Assembly: GCF_001571385.1 (NCBI RefSeq)
Contig: NZ_BCNW01000001.1
Coordinates: forward strand, 2,333,470-2,397,469
Direction: 5' to 3'
DNA length: 64,000 nt
DNA from: Methanofollis ethanolicus
GTDB taxonomy: Archaea; Halobacteriota; Methanomicrobia; Methanomicrobiales; Methanofollaceae
The notes under the pieces: model-generated
What the model was told of the DNA's origin: nothing
Database searches by the model: none
The model's input: the letters and a program-made list of their open reading frames with translations, nothing else
Part shown: positions 1-9,460 of the stretch, piece after piece
How the letters are laid out: every line of letters starts with the position of its first letter
How positions within the stretch are numbered: the stretch's first letter is position 1
Translations under genes and position numbers: made by a program

Positions 1-900
1 GAGATAACCGCTGCCGCTTCCGCTGACGCTCAGGTCGCGGGTGTAGGTGAGTTCGCTGTTCTTCTCCGGCGAGACATCGGCAGTGACGTCCCAGGTCTGG
101 TAACCCGAATAGGCTCCCTGGGGCGGATTGGTATCGAGGTCCTCCCCATTGAAAGCAAATTCCCCGACGTGACTTGCCAGGTACACCACCGAGAGTTCGG
201 CCGCATGCTCGCGCTCGTCGTCGTCGGGGAGATTGGTGGTGGCAAAGGTCGTCTCGCCCTCGTACGTCTCGCCGAGGTACTCCTCGACATAGTATGAATG
301 GACGTCGTGGCCCGGGTTCACCCAGTAATACACCTCGTCGCCGTCGCTGTCGTCGTAGGCGACGACCAGGGTGACGATCTTGATCCGCCCATCGAAAGTC
401 CCCTTGAACCCTTCGGGCTGCTCCGTCTTGACATGCGCCGTCACCGTGTTTTTCTTGATCGCGTCGGTGACGTCGTACCACATCAGGTAGTCGCTCGTCA
501 CCCTGTTGCAGTGGTCGTTCACCCAGACCGGCCCTGTCCCCCCGTTCGCCGGGAAGGAATACGACTTCCGCAGGTCCTCGACCCCCAGCGTCCGCATACC
601 ACTGCCGCCGTCGAACTGGACGGTCGCCCGGTGCTCGTAGTTGTTCTGCATATGCCCGCAATAGACGGAGGTGTAGAGACGGGCCCATTTGATCTTCGTG
701 TACGCCGGGAGAGAGAACGTCTTCGTGACATCACGCTCGTTCGCCACCCCGACAAAGGAGTCTACATAGACCCCGCCGGAGACCACGCCTTCGGCCTCGG
801 TCGTGAGCGGGATCCCGCCCACGTACTGGTCTGCAGCCGCACAGACGGGCAGCAGGAGCAGCAGGAGGAGAAGAGACGCCATTCTATATGCAGATGCCAT
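1..900 (-). CDS. Secreted DUF3344-domain protein (3' end outside window)
   Basis: Starts at an ATG two bases after the upstream permease stop and runs off the window edge, so only about the first 300 residues are seen. The N-terminus is a signal peptide: a short charged start, a run of Leu (residues 9-17) and a likely cleavage site near VCAAA-D. The rest reads like the DUF3344 family of methanogen surface proteins: a segment with KWARLYTSVYCGHMQNN near residue 55, NDHCNRVTSDYLMWYDV near 125, and YDDSDGDEVYYWVNPGHDV near 185. It is acidic and rich in Tyr, Gly and Asp, typical of an extracellular beta-sandwich protein. It is the last gene visible of a five-gene leftward operon that also carries two more DUF3344 proteins and an ABC transporter. 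Family assignment is from recognition of these motifs; no function is known for the family. Confidence 0.85.
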   Translation of the reverse strand, partial: MASAYRMASLLLLLLLLPVCAAADQYVGGIPLTTEAEGVVSGGVYVDSFVGVANERDVTKTFSLPAYTKIKWARLYTSVYCGHMQNNYEHRATVQFDGGSGMRTLGVEDLRKSYSFPANGGTGPVWVNDHCNRVTSDYLMWYDVTDAIKKNTVTAHVKTEQPEGFKGTFDGRIKIVTLVVAYDDSDGDEVYYWVNPGHDVHSYYVEEYLGETYEGETTFATTNLPDDDEREHAAELSVVYLASHVGEFAFNGEDLDTNPPQGAYSGYQTWDVTADVSPEKNSELTYTRDLSVSGSGSGYL

Positions 901-902
901 CG

Positions 903-2125
903 TCACACCCCCGTCCTGATCGCCGCCACGGGATCGAGTTTCGCCGCCTTCAGTGCCGGGTAGAACCCAGAGATCTGGGAGAGGGCGATGGCGATGGCGA
1001 TGCCGAGCAGGAGAAGGCCCGGTGTGACCATCGTGATGTCGGTATCGGCAAACGTGGCAAAGGTGTCGCCGAGCTGGGCGATGATAAAGGGTTTTCCGAA
1101 GACGTTGATCACGCCGGCGAAGACGATGCCGAGCAGATCCCCGAGTATCCCACCGATCAGGCCGATGAAGAGGCACTCATAGAGGATCAACCTGACCACG
1201 TCCCCGGACGACGCACCGATGGCCATCGTGATCCCGATCTCGCGAGTCCGCTCGAAGACCGACGTGATCATCGTGTTCATGATCATCAGCGCACCCACGA
1301 TCAGTGCCACGCCCGCAAAGAACGCAAGGAGCAGGACGACCACGTCCATAAGTTTGTTCACCGACTCGATCTGCTCGAACGCTCCGGTGGCGGTGAGACC
1401 GAGGCCCTGGATGCCGTCCACGACCGAAAAGACCGTATCCGGGCTGTCGACCCTGACGAGGACGCCGTCGAACGATGTCGAGGTGTCGCCGCGCAACTCC
1501 TGCGCGACACCGCGGTCGATGAGCATCGCCTGGTCGAACGGGTCGTCCCGCTCCTGCAGGACACCGACAAGGGTGAAGTCCACCTCGGTATCGACGGGCA
1601 TCCCGTCCTCGTCGTATTCACGGACCAGGATCGGGATCGTGTCGCCCAGGCGGATCCCCTCGTACCTCTGGAGGGACTCCGCAAGGTCGTGGCCGAGGAC
1701 CGCCTGTCGCGTCCCGGCCTCGAAAGGTACTCCTTTCAGGTACTTCGGCTGGATCACCCCGCCGATCCCGTCCGGGTCCACGCCCACGACCCCGAGATAG
1801 GTCTGTCGTTTTGTCGCATAGGCGCCCCGGACAATTGCCGAAGACGCCCCGATATGCGACAGACTCGAAATTTCATCGATCTTCGCCGGCGTGATCAACT
1901 GGAGCGTCCCGCCCCGCATATCGGCCGTCGCCTCGATGAGGGTCAGGTCGGACTGGTCCTTGATCGCCTCCACCGCCTGGTAACGGATCCCCTCCCCGAG
2001 GGAGACAGTCCCCACCACCGCCGCGACACCAATCGCGATGCCGAGGGCGGTCAAAAGCACGCGCACACGTTTCCGCGCCACCTGCCGTGCCGAGATCTTA
2101 AGGTATTCAAAAAATTTTTCCATTT

Positions 2126-2129
<4 letters not shown>
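903..2129 (-). CDS. ABC transporter permease, MacB/FtsX-like
   Basis: About 408 residues with the MacB/LolC/FtsX permease layout: one membrane helix near residues 20-40, after the KxARQVARKRVRVLLTALGI motif usual in this family, a large extracellular MacB_PCD-like domain (about 45-260), and three C-terminal helices (about 270-300, 315-345, 370-395) with ERTREIGI before the second, the coupling element that contacts the ATPase. The start codon overlaps the stop of the ATPase gene by four bases (ATGA), so the two are translationally coupled and form the core of one transporter. Archaea lack an outer membrane and the MacA/TolC partners; here the neighbours are secreted DUF3344 proteins, which may be clients or extracellular partners (inference). 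Confidence 0.92.
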
Positions 2130-2794
<665 letters not shown>

Positions 2795-2798
2795 CAGA

Positions 2799-3773
2799 TC
2801 ACTTCCTTTCCAGCCTGAGAACGGCATTTGTGAGGACAAGATAGTCTTTCTCGTCCCGTACGGCAGCGAAATTGTTCTCTGACCGCAGGTACGGGAGGAC
2901 ATCCCTCCGGTCGATCCCGACCTGATTTGTCTCGTCGGAGTCGAAGACGTTCACCCACTCCTTCCCGTTCGATCCCGGGAAAATGGCGGAGATGATTGCG
3001 TCGAAGAAAGACGGCATGCTCGACTCGCCCTCGCGGTTCACGAAGAGACGGTTGATCACCGGGATCTTCTCCCGCGTGTACCCTCCCGAAGGGGCAACGA
3101 GGAGGAGTTCGGCCGAGGAGAGGGAGGACCGATCGATCGTCCCTTCGAAGTCGATCCGGCCCGTCGCCATCGCGGGCGTGATCCCGTAACTGCTGTACAG
3201 GAGGTCGGCCCCCTCCTTTACCCAGACAACATTTTCAGGCGACGAGGGACTCCCGTAGACCGCCAGCACCCCGATCCCCTGGACGACAAAGGTCCGGTTG
3301 TCGTCGGCCGCGTTCTTCAGGACGACGGAAAAAGTGTTTTTACCGGGTTTGACGCCCCCGGTCTCGAAGATGTCCATGCCGGTGAAGAAGTCGTTGCTGC
3401 TCACGAACCCCTTGGAGTCGGCATATCTCCCGGTCCGGTTCACCTGCTCGCCCGTATCCGTGCGGGTGACCGAGATCAGGGGGTAGATCGCCTTCTGGTC
3501 GATCTTGCTCCAGGACCAGTAGACATAGAGGCGCTGGTACCCGACCGTCGCGTCAAGGGGGAGGTCGAAGTCGTATGCAACGGCATACGCATCCCCGGCC
3601 TTGACTGCGCCGCTATAGGTGCCGTTCCCCGTGGTAAAGAGATAGTCGCCCCTGAACTCATCGTGGTACGCCGTGTCGAGGGGGTGGTCCCCCGCATAGG
3701 TGGCCGACGCGGGGGCGAGGAGAGAGAGGAGCACGACCAGGGCGACAAGCACCGGAACCTTACGGGAAGACAT
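2799..3773 (-). CDS. Secreted DUF3344-domain protein
   Basis: About 324 residues. The N-terminus is a signal peptide (KVPVLVALVVLLSLLAPASA), and the mature part has the DUF3344 pattern of aromatic-rich beta strands (GYQRLYVYWSWSKID, then VVQGIGVLAVYGS and VVWVKEGADLLYSS). The frame extends 12 codons further up, but the internal ATG chosen is preceded by GGAGG at a good distance and overlaps the end of the previous gene by 14 bases. A second hydrophobic anchor is not evident, so it is probably secreted or held by another surface component. It lies between a larger DUF3344/CARDB protein and the ABC ATPase in the same operon. No catalytic motif is visible. Confidence 0.85.
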   Translation of the reverse strand: MSSRKVPVLVALVVLLSLLAPASATYAGDHPLDTAYHDEFRGDYLFTTGNGTYSGAVKAGDAYAVAYDFDLPLDATVGYQRLYVYWSWSKIDQKAIYPLISVTRTDTGEQVNRTGRYADSKGFVSSNDFFTGMDIFETGGVKPGKNTFSVVLKNAADDNRTFVVQGIGVLAVYGSPSSPENVVWVKEGADLLYSSYGITPAMATGRIDFEGTIDRSSLSSAELLLVAPSGGYTREKIPVINRLFVNREGESSMPSFFDAIISAIFPGSNGKEWVNVFDSDETNQVGIDRRDVLPYLRSENNFAAVRDEKDYLVLTNAVLRLERK

Positions 3774-5541
3774 GGTCGCCCTCCGCGACATTGTTCCCGG
3801 GGTTCGCATCCCTGACCGTACCGCTCTCGTCCGCGACTATCCTGAGACGGTGTTTCCCGGGCGTCGTATAGAGCGGGGCATCGATCGTAACCGTCTCTCC
3901 CGCCTTCACGCCGTCGTCGAGGTGCTTCACCGCCGCCCTCGCACCGTCAAGATAGATGGTGAGGTCGAATGAGGGTGCGTCGCTCCCGCCGCTGTTCGTG
4001 ATCGTGACCGGCACGGTATAGTCCGCATACCCGGCGGCGGCGACCGGCGGCGCTATCAGCGGGCACGAGGAGACGATGACCGCCGCCGCAATAAGGATGG
4101 CGGCACACTTCCCGCCGGGCGGGCGCCGCACCAGGAACGCGGCGATAAACAACCCCGCACACGCGGCAAAGAGGGGGAGAGGCGACTGCTGACTCCCTGT
4201 CTTTCCGGCCCCCGCGCTCACCGGCGTCCCGATGCGCACCGCAAGGTCGGGGATCGTCCCGACCCGGACCGGGACCGATGCTTCGGCACTCTCGCCGGCC
4301 CGCACGGAGATGGTGTGCCGGCCTTCGGCGAGAGTCATTTTCGCACCCACCTCCTGGACGCCCGACGCGGCCGGAGCGGCGGCAATGGTCTGCACGATTT
4401 TTCCGTCGACAGAGAAGGCCACCGGGATCGTACCTGCGGGCTTCGACCCATAGTTCCTCACGGTCGCAAGCACCGTGGCCTCCTCGCCGACATAGGCCCC
4501 CTTCACTCGCGGCGTGTCGACCGTAATGTCGGGGCCGCTCTGTGCGCCCGACAGTCTGGCGGTGAGAATGGCGATACAGGGGTGGATGTAGTCCTCGCCT
4601 TCGGGCTTCGTTCCTGTCGTGGTGATGACACCGTCGCCGTCCAGGTCCCGCCCACGCTCGAAGAGGATGGTGTTATTCTCCTTGAGAAGACTGCCGACAG
4701 GGAAGGTCTCGAAATCGACGTACCGGGTATCGGTCCCGGCCCCGCCCATGGCATTGCCGCATCGTTCGTCCCCGATATCCAGGGCACCGTCGGGATAATT
4801 CGACATGTCGGCCGGAGGGACGCCGAGGTCCTGCCCATTGAAGACGACATAGTCGGGCTGTCCCTTCGTCGAAGCCAGGAGCAGGATAGAAAGGTTCGCA
4901 CCGGCCAGAACCGCCGGGTCGGCGTGGTCGAAGGAGACCTCGCAGGTGTCGTGCCTGGTGGGGTTGGTTCCGGCCCAGCCCTCGCCATGAAGGTTCTCGT
5001 TTCCTTCGGCGATCCAGTACTTCGTGACCGGTCCATTTTTATTTTCCACGACGGCGACGACGAAGATGCCATAGACCCGGCCGTCGATCTTGCTCTCGGC
5101 CTGGCCCCTGCTGGTCGCAAGGGAGACCGTGTTCTTGCCGCCATGAAGCGCGTCCGTGCAATCGTGCGCGATCCAGTAGACGCCATAGCCGGTCACATAG
5201 GTATCTTCATGGCGATCATCTTTCCCGAAGAGATTTCGCCGGGCAGGAACGCCGTTGTTGACGGTGACTTCTTCCCATCCGGTATACCGTTCTGTCCCTC
5301 CCCAGACTCCCGTATATATCCGTGCCCATACAGGCTTCGAAGGGAGGGAAAAAGACAACTCCTGGGGAGGGGCTGCAAGTCCGTAGGTCCCGAAGGTGAG
5401 CACGTCGCCCTGCACCTCCCCCTGCGCGACCACGTCGAGAGGGATGCCTTCGAAATCATAGACTGCCGATACAGGAGCGGCAAGGACGACCGCCGCCAGG
5501 ACGATACCAAGAAGTACAGAGTGAAGGGGGGTTGAGCACAT
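3760..5541 (-). CDS. Secreted DUF3344 protein with CARDB-like repeats and internal membrane anchor
   Basis: About 593 residues. Signal peptide at the start (HSVLLGIVLAAVVLAAPVSA), a DUF3344 domain to about residue 330 (WARIYTGVWGGTERYTGW, YGVYWIAHDCTDAL, FVVAVVENKNGPVTKYWIAEG), then a CARDB-like adhesion repeat (about 340-430). Two hydrophobic segments follow (LPLFAACAGLFIAAFLV, and AAILIAAAVIVSSCPLIAPPVAAA), and then a second CARDB-like module with NPGNNVAEGDHVFP at the end. The two helices in the middle are odd for a surface protein and may reflect a fusion of two genes. The ATG used has no Shine-Dalgarno but sits about 33 bases below an AT-rich TATA-like element, which suggests a leaderless first gene of the operon; a GTG seven codons upstream is the alternative. 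Confidence 0.85.
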   Translation of the reverse strand: MCSTPLHSVLLGIVLAAVVLAAPVSAVYDFEGIPLDVVAQGEVQGDVLTFGTYGLAAPPQELSFSLPSKPVWARIYTGVWGGTERYTGWEEVTVNNGVPARRNLFGKDDRHEDTYVTGYGVYWIAHDCTDALHGGKNTVSLATSRGQAESKIDGRVYGIFVVAVVENKNGPVTKYWIAEGNENLHGEGWAGTNPTRHDTCEVSFDHADPAVLAGANLSILLLASTKGQPDYVVFNGQDLGVPPADMSNYPDGALDIGDERCGNAMGGAGTDTRYVDFETFPVGSLLKENNTILFERGRDLDGDGVITTTGTKPEGEDYIHPCIAILTARLSGAQSGPDITVDTPRVKGAYVGEEATVLATVRNYGSKPAGTIPVAFSVDGKIVQTIAAAPAASGVQEVGAKMTLAEGRHTISVRAGESAEASVPVRVGTIPDLAVRIGTPVSAGAGKTGSQQSPLPLFAACAGLFIAAFLVRRPPGGKCAAILIAAAVIVSSCPLIAPPVAAAGYADYTVPVTITNSGGSDAPSFDLTIYLDGARAAVKHLDDGVKAGETVTIDAPLYTTPGKHRLRIVADESGTVRDANPGNNVAEGDHVFP

Positions 5542-5567
5542 ATGATATTCAAATGATGACACGAGTT

Positions 5568-5582
5568 ATTAAAATAATTCTA
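5568..5582 (-). promoter_or_regulatory. Putative TATA element of the DUF3344/ABC operon
   Basis: Read leftward, the AT-only stretch TTATTTTAATAA lies about 33 bases before the ATG of the first gene in the operon, the usual archaeal TATA-to-start distance for a leaderless transcript. The 180-base gap to cobS is otherwise AT-rich and without a gene. Confidence 0.5.
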
Positions 5583-5747
5583 AATGATGTGAACAGATAT
5601 GTCATATACTAAAAATTGTAATCAGGCACTCACGGATCGTTCTGCAAAGGCTATCCCGGTCTCTCTGAAGGAGTCTCGACCGAATACAACCTTCGGGATC
5701 AGATAGCGCAGGCCTTATTGCAAAAGACCCGGAAAACAGTATACACC

Positions 5748-6461
5748 ATGCCCCTGAATGCAATCCGCGCCCTCCTCCAGTTCTGCACCGTCCTTCCCCT
5801 CGGACGGCCCGCAGACTTCGACGCCTTCGCGCGCCACTCCTGGCTCTACCCCGTTGCCGGGTGGGTCACCGGCGGGTGCGCCGCAGGCGTCGCCTTCCTC
5901 CTCTCCGGCAACCCCGGCCTTGCCGCGGCCGCCGCGATCGCCGCGGCGATCATCGTCTCCGGGGCAAACCACTTCGACGGCCTCCTCGACCTCGGCGACG
6001 GCCTGATGGCGCACGGCAGCCGCGAAAAAAGGGTCACCGCCCTCACCGACAGGCAGATCGGCGCGGGGGGCGTCGCCTGCGGCATCCTCACGACCCTCCT
6101 CGCCGTCCAGGGCCTCTCCACCGTCGCCTCGATTCCCCTCGCCGTCCTGACCGCCGAGGTCTGCGCAAAACTCGCCATGGCCGGGATCACCGCCCTCGGC
6201 ACACCCTTCCACGAGGGCATCCATGCCTACCTCCACGGCTTTGCACGGCCCTGGTTCGCGGGCCTCGCCCTGCTCCCGGTCGTTCCCCTCGTCCTCCTGA
6301 CGGGCCCGGTCCCCCTCCTGAAGGCCCTCCTCGCGACCGGGATCGTCGCCGCCCTCCTGGTCGCCCTCGCGTACCGCCTCTTCGGCGGGGTGAACGGCGA
6401 CGTCGCCGGCGCCTCGAACGAGATCGTACGGGCGGCGGCCATTATCGCCCTCGCGATCTAG
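5748..6461 (+). CDS. cobS: Adenosylcobinamide-GDP ribazoletransferase CobS
   Basis: Integral membrane enzyme, 237 residues, that joins adenosylcobinamide-GDP to alpha-ribazole (phosphate) in the last steps of cobamide assembly. The protein shows the family signature: LQFCTVLPLGRP near the start, NHFDGLLDLGDGLMAHG (metal-binding Asp residues) near residue 85, then DRQIGAGG, followed by several Ala/Leu-rich helices and GDVAGASNE near the end, also typical. Length agrees with the family. The frame opens at a TTG ten codons earlier, but the ATG before PLNAIRALLQF fits the family N-terminus. It stands alone here, without other cob genes; methanogens need corrinoid for the Mtr methyltransferase. 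Confidence 0.92.
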   Translation: MPLNAIRALLQFCTVLPLGRPADFDAFARHSWLYPVAGWVTGGCAAGVAFLLSGNPGLAAAAAIAAAIIVSGANHFDGLLDLGDGLMAHGSREKRVTALTDRQIGAGGVACGILTTLLAVQGLSTVASIPLAVLTAEVCAKLAMAGITALGTPFHEGIHAYLHGFARPWFAGLALLPVVPLVLLTGPVPLLKALLATGIVAALLVALAYRLFGGVNGDVAGASNEIVRAAAIIALAI

Positions 6462-6504
6462 GGCGCATACACCTTTTTATGCTCGTCTTCAGCATCTATT
6501 CCTG

Positions 6505-7386
6505 ATGATAACGGACAAAATGATACAGGAAAAAACCATCTATACGCGGGGCGGGGTGATCACGCAGAGGAACCCGGACCTCTGTGCGATCAGGATCCGG
6601 ATCCCTGCAGGCGTCCTATCCATTGAAAAGATGAGAGGGATCGCACGGATCGCCAAAAAATACGGGAGCGGCGAGGTGCACCTCACCACCAGGCAGACCA
6701 TGGAGATCCCGGACGTCGACGCCACCAAACTCGTGGCGATCGCCCGCGCCCTTGAAAAGAACGGGACGCCCCTTGGCGCCGAGCACAACGAAGTCGTCAA
6801 TATCATCGCCTGCCCGGGCACGGCACAGTGCAAATTTTCCAATATCGAGACCTTCGACCTTGCCCGGAAGATCGACGCACTGGTCTTCGGCCGCGAGATG
6901 CCGGTCAGGGTACGGATCTCCGTTGCAGGGTGCCCGAACGCCTGCACGAGCCCGGTGCTCAACGAGATCGGGATCGTCGGCCGGATCCGGCCCCTCAGGG
7001 TGGAGGGGATGTGCACCGGGTGCGGGACCTGTGCCGAATATTGCAAGGAGAAGGCGATCATCATCAGGAACGGGATCTCCGAACTGATCCCGGAAAAATG
7101 CGTTCAGTGCGGCATCTGCATCCTGTCCTGCCCCTTCGACCTGCTGAAGTCTGAGTACCGCCACTACCTCGTCACCGTCGGCGGGCGGCGCGGCCGGCAC
7201 CCGACGCCAGGACGGGACCTCGTCACCGTCGAGACCGAGGAAGATGTCCTGAAAGTGGTCGACAAAACCGTCTACTGGATCTTCAGAAAAGCATGGAGCG
7301 GAAGGCACCTCGCCGACCAGCTCGACGAGATCGGCTTCGAAGACTTCCGCAAAGGTATACGAGAGGAATTCAGCGGCGAAACATAG
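6505..7386 (+). CDS. Small sulfite/nitrite reductase-like Fe-S protein (Dsr-LP type)
   Basis: 293 residues. The N-terminal half is the ferredoxin-like plus 4Fe-4S region of siroheme sulfite/nitrite reductases (HLTTRQTMEIP near 60; Cys motif CPGTAQC near 103 and CPNACTSP near 146, which would bind the siroheme-coupled cluster). A two-cluster ferredoxin insert follows (CTGCGTCAEYC and CVQCGICILSCP, about 170-215). The protein is about half the length of an assimilatory reductase and matches the single-module Dsr-like proteins of methanogens, whose substrates are not settled. A TATA-like TTTTTATG lies about 28 bases before the ATG, so the message is likely leaderless. The 3' end overlaps that of the facing small Cys-rich gene by 17 bases. 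Confidence 0.87.
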   Translation: MITDKMIQEKTIYTRGGVITQRNPDLCAIRIRIPAGVLSIEKMRGIARIAKKYGSGEVHLTTRQTMEIPDVDATKLVAIARALEKNGTPLGAEHNEVVNIIACPGTAQCKFSNIETFDLARKIDALVFGREMPVRVRISVAGCPNACTSPVLNEIGIVGRIRPLRVEGMCTGCGTCAEYCKEKAIIIRNGISELIPEKCVQCGICILSCPFDLLKSEYRHYLVTVGGRRGRHPTPGRDLVTVETEEDVLKVVDKTVYWIFRKAWSGRHLADQLDEIGFEDFRKGIREEFSGET

Positions 7387-7669
7387 ACGTATAGCCACAA
7401 CCGGCATCGTCTTCACAGGCGACGGCGTCCCCGTCCCGCACTATCGAGTTGAAGAGCATCGCGGCGTTCAGGACCTCCTCGTCCATACCGAACCCCGCGG
7501 GCTTCTTCATGATCTCGCGCTGCGGGGCAGGGAGCACCCTTTTGCCCGCACGGACGCCGGTACAGTGCTTGCAGTAAGCGCAGTGGCTGTAAACGGAAAC
7601 CTCTCCCGTAGCGCAGGTCACGGTTACCCTGCCTTTTTCAGTATCGCGGTGGAACTCCAGTGTTTTCAT
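7370..7669 (-). CDS. Cys-rich small protein, unknown
   Basis: 99 residues starting MKTLEFHRDTEKG. It has a CxxCxxC cluster (HCAYCKHCTG, about 29-37), a single Cys near 19 and a C-terminal pair (ACEDDAGCGY), so it may bind metal or an iron-sulfur cluster. No family is recognised. The open frame continues upstream for 38 codons, but that part is the promoter region of the EF-1A gene in the other direction and does not look like protein. It converges on the Dsr-like gene with a 17-base overlap, and its own promoter would have to share the short gap with that of EF-1A. Codon use is ordinary for the genome. Confidence 0.65.
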   Translation of the reverse strand: MKTLEFHRDTEKGRVTVTCATGEVSVYSHCAYCKHCTGVRAGKRVLPAPQREIMKKPAGFGMDEEVLNAAMLFNSIVRDGDAVACEDDAGCGYTSMFRR

Positions 7670-7762
7670 AGGACACTGAGTGTTTGTACAATCAGGAATT
7701 TGAGCGTGTCGATACTCCAGTATAAACCCCGAGGACCAGAGAGCAGATGGATATCGAAATGG

Positions 7763-7770
7763 TTTATATA
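7763..7770 (+). promoter_or_regulatory. Putative TATA box and strong ribosome site of the EF-1A gene
   Basis: TTTATATA lies about 80 bases before the EF-1A start, giving a leader of roughly 50 bases. GGAGG at 7834-7838, seven bases before the ATG, is a strong Shine-Dalgarno, as expected for one of the most heavily translated genes. Confidence 0.5.
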
Positions 7771-7845
7771 GATCGATGCCCAATATATGATACTCGCTTC
7801 AATCCGACTGTGCAAACAGTCCCATATTTGAGTGGAGGATAACCA

Positions 7846-9126
7846 ATGGCAACCGAAAAACCACACATGAACCTCGCTGTCATCGGGCACATCGACCACG
7901 GCAAGTCGACTACCGTCGGTCGCATTCTCTTCGAGACAGGAGCCGTAGCGCCTCATATCATTGAGGGATTCAGAAAGGAAGCCGAAACCAAGGGTAAGGG
8001 TACCTTTGAGTTCGCATGGGTCATGGACAGTCTCAAGGAAGAGCGTGACCGCGGTATCACGATCGATATCGCTCACAAGCGCTTCGACACGGAGAAGTAC
8101 TACTTCACCGTCGTGGACTGCCCGGGTCACCGTGACTTCGTCAAGAACATGATCACCGGTGCATCCCAGGCCGACGCCGCACTTCTCGTCGTCGCCGCAC
8201 CCGATGGTGTCATGGAGCAGACCAAGGAGCACGTCTTCCTTTCGAGGACCCTCGGTATCAACCAGCTCATCGTCGGCATCAACAAGATGGACGCCGTCAA
8301 GTACGATGAGAAGCGTTACAACGAAGTCAAGGAACAGCTCTCCCAGCTCCTGAAGATGGTCGGCTTCAAGCCGTCGGAAGTTCCGTTCATTCCGATCTCC
8401 TCGTACGAAGGGACCAACATCAAGCCGAAGAGCAACGAGAAGACCCCGTGGTACACCGGCCCGTCGGTCATCGAAGCACTCAACGCGCTCAAGGAGCCCG
8501 AGAAACCCACGAGCCTTCCGCTCCGCCTCCCGCTTCAGGATGTCTACACGATCTCCGGCGTCGGCACCGTGCCTGTCGGCCGTATCGAGACCGGCATCAT
8601 GAAGAAGGGTATGAAGGTCTCCTTCATGCCGGCAAACGTAAACGGCGAAATCAAGTCCATCGAGATGCACCACGAGGAAGAACTCGAGGCGCTTCCGGGT
8701 GACAACGTCGGCTTCAACGTCCGTGGCGTCTCCAAGAACGAGATCCGCCGTGGCGACGTCTGCGGTCCCATCGAGGCCCCGCCGGTCGTTGCCGAGGAGT
8801 TCACCGCACAGATCGTCGTTCTTCACCACCCGAGCGCGATCACCGTCGGTTACACCCCGGTCTTCCACTGCCACACTGCACAGGTCGCCTGCACCTTCAC
8901 CGAACTCGTGAAGAAGCTCGACCCGCGTACCGGCCAGGTCAAGGAAGAGAACCCGACCTTCCTCAAGACCGGCGATGCAGCGATCGTCAAGATCCGCCCG
9001 ACCCGCCCGATGGTCATCGAGAAGATCAAGGAGATCCCGCAGCTCGGCCGCTTCGCGGTCCGTGATATGGGGTCGACGATTGCCGCCGGCATGTGCATCG
9101 ACATCCAGGCAAAGCAGATGAGATAA
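7846..9126 (+). CDS. tuf: Translation elongation factor EF-1 alpha
   Basis: 426 residues, full length for archaeal EF-1A, the GTPase that carries aminoacyl-tRNA to the ribosome. G1 is GHIDHGKST (residues 14-22), switch II/G3 is DCPGHRDF near 91, G4 is NKMD near 146, and the later beta-barrel domains include [16 protein letters not shown] and the C-terminal [22 protein letters not shown] block. The gene uses noticeably more T/A-ending and preferred codons (GGT, AAG, CGT) than its neighbours, as expected from high expression. It is followed 21 bases later by the S10 gene, the conserved archaeal arrangement. Confidence 0.99.
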   Translation: MATEKPHMNLAVIGHIDHGKSTTVGRILFETGAVAPHIIEGFRKEAETKGKGTFEFAWVMDSLKEERDRGITIDIAHKRFDTEKYYFTVVDCPGHRDFVKNMITGASQADAALLVVAAPDGVMEQTKEHVFLSRTLGINQLIVGINKMDAVKYDEKRYNEVKEQLSQLLKMVGFKPSEVPFIPISSYEGTNIKPKSNEKTPWYTGPSVIEALNALKEPEKPTSLPLRLPLQDVYTISGVGTVPVGRIETGIMKKGMKVSFMPANVNGEIKSIEMHHEEELEALPGDNVGFNVRGVSKNEIRRGDVCGPIEAPPVVAEEFTAQIVVLHHPSAITVGYTPVFHCHTAQVACTFTELVKKLDPRTGQVKEENPTFLKTGDAAIVKIRPTRPMVIEKIKEIPQLGRFAVRDMGSTIAAGMCIDIQAKQMR

Positions 9127-9147
9127 ATCTGTCAGTGGGTGAAGTCA

Positions 9148-9456
9148 ATGCAAAAAGCCAGAATACGCCTTTCAGGGACGGACTACGATAAGGTTGAGAT
9201 GGTCTGCGACAGGATCAGGGAAATTGCCGAGAGGACGGGCGTGAATCTGGCAGGGCCGATCCCTCTGCCGACCAAGAAGCTTGTCGTCCCGATCCGGAAG
9301 AGCCCTGATGGCGAGGGAACTGCGACGTGGGATCGCTGGCAGATGCGCGTGCACAAGCGTCTCATCGACATTGACGCCGACGAGCGCGCTCTCAGGCAGC
9401 TGATGCGTATCCAGGTGCCGAAGGATATCGGCATCGAAATCGTGCTGGAGAGTTGA
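9148..9456 (+). CDS. rps10: 30S ribosomal protein S10
   Basis: 102 residues, the normal size for archaeal S10 (uS10), a small-subunit head protein. The start [11 protein letters not shown] and the internal [14 protein letters not shown] and VHKRLIDI segments are characteristic, with GIEIVLES at the end. A GTG three codons earlier is in frame, but the ATG has the GGGTGA ribosome site at the right distance and gives the family N-terminus. It follows the EF-1A gene in the same transcript. Confidence 0.97.
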   Translation: MQKARIRLSGTDYDKVEMVCDRIREIAERTGVNLAGPIPLPTKKLVVPIRKSPDGEGTATWDRWQMRVHKRLIDIDADERALRQLMRIQVPKDIGIEIVLES

Positions 9457-9460
9457 TGCT

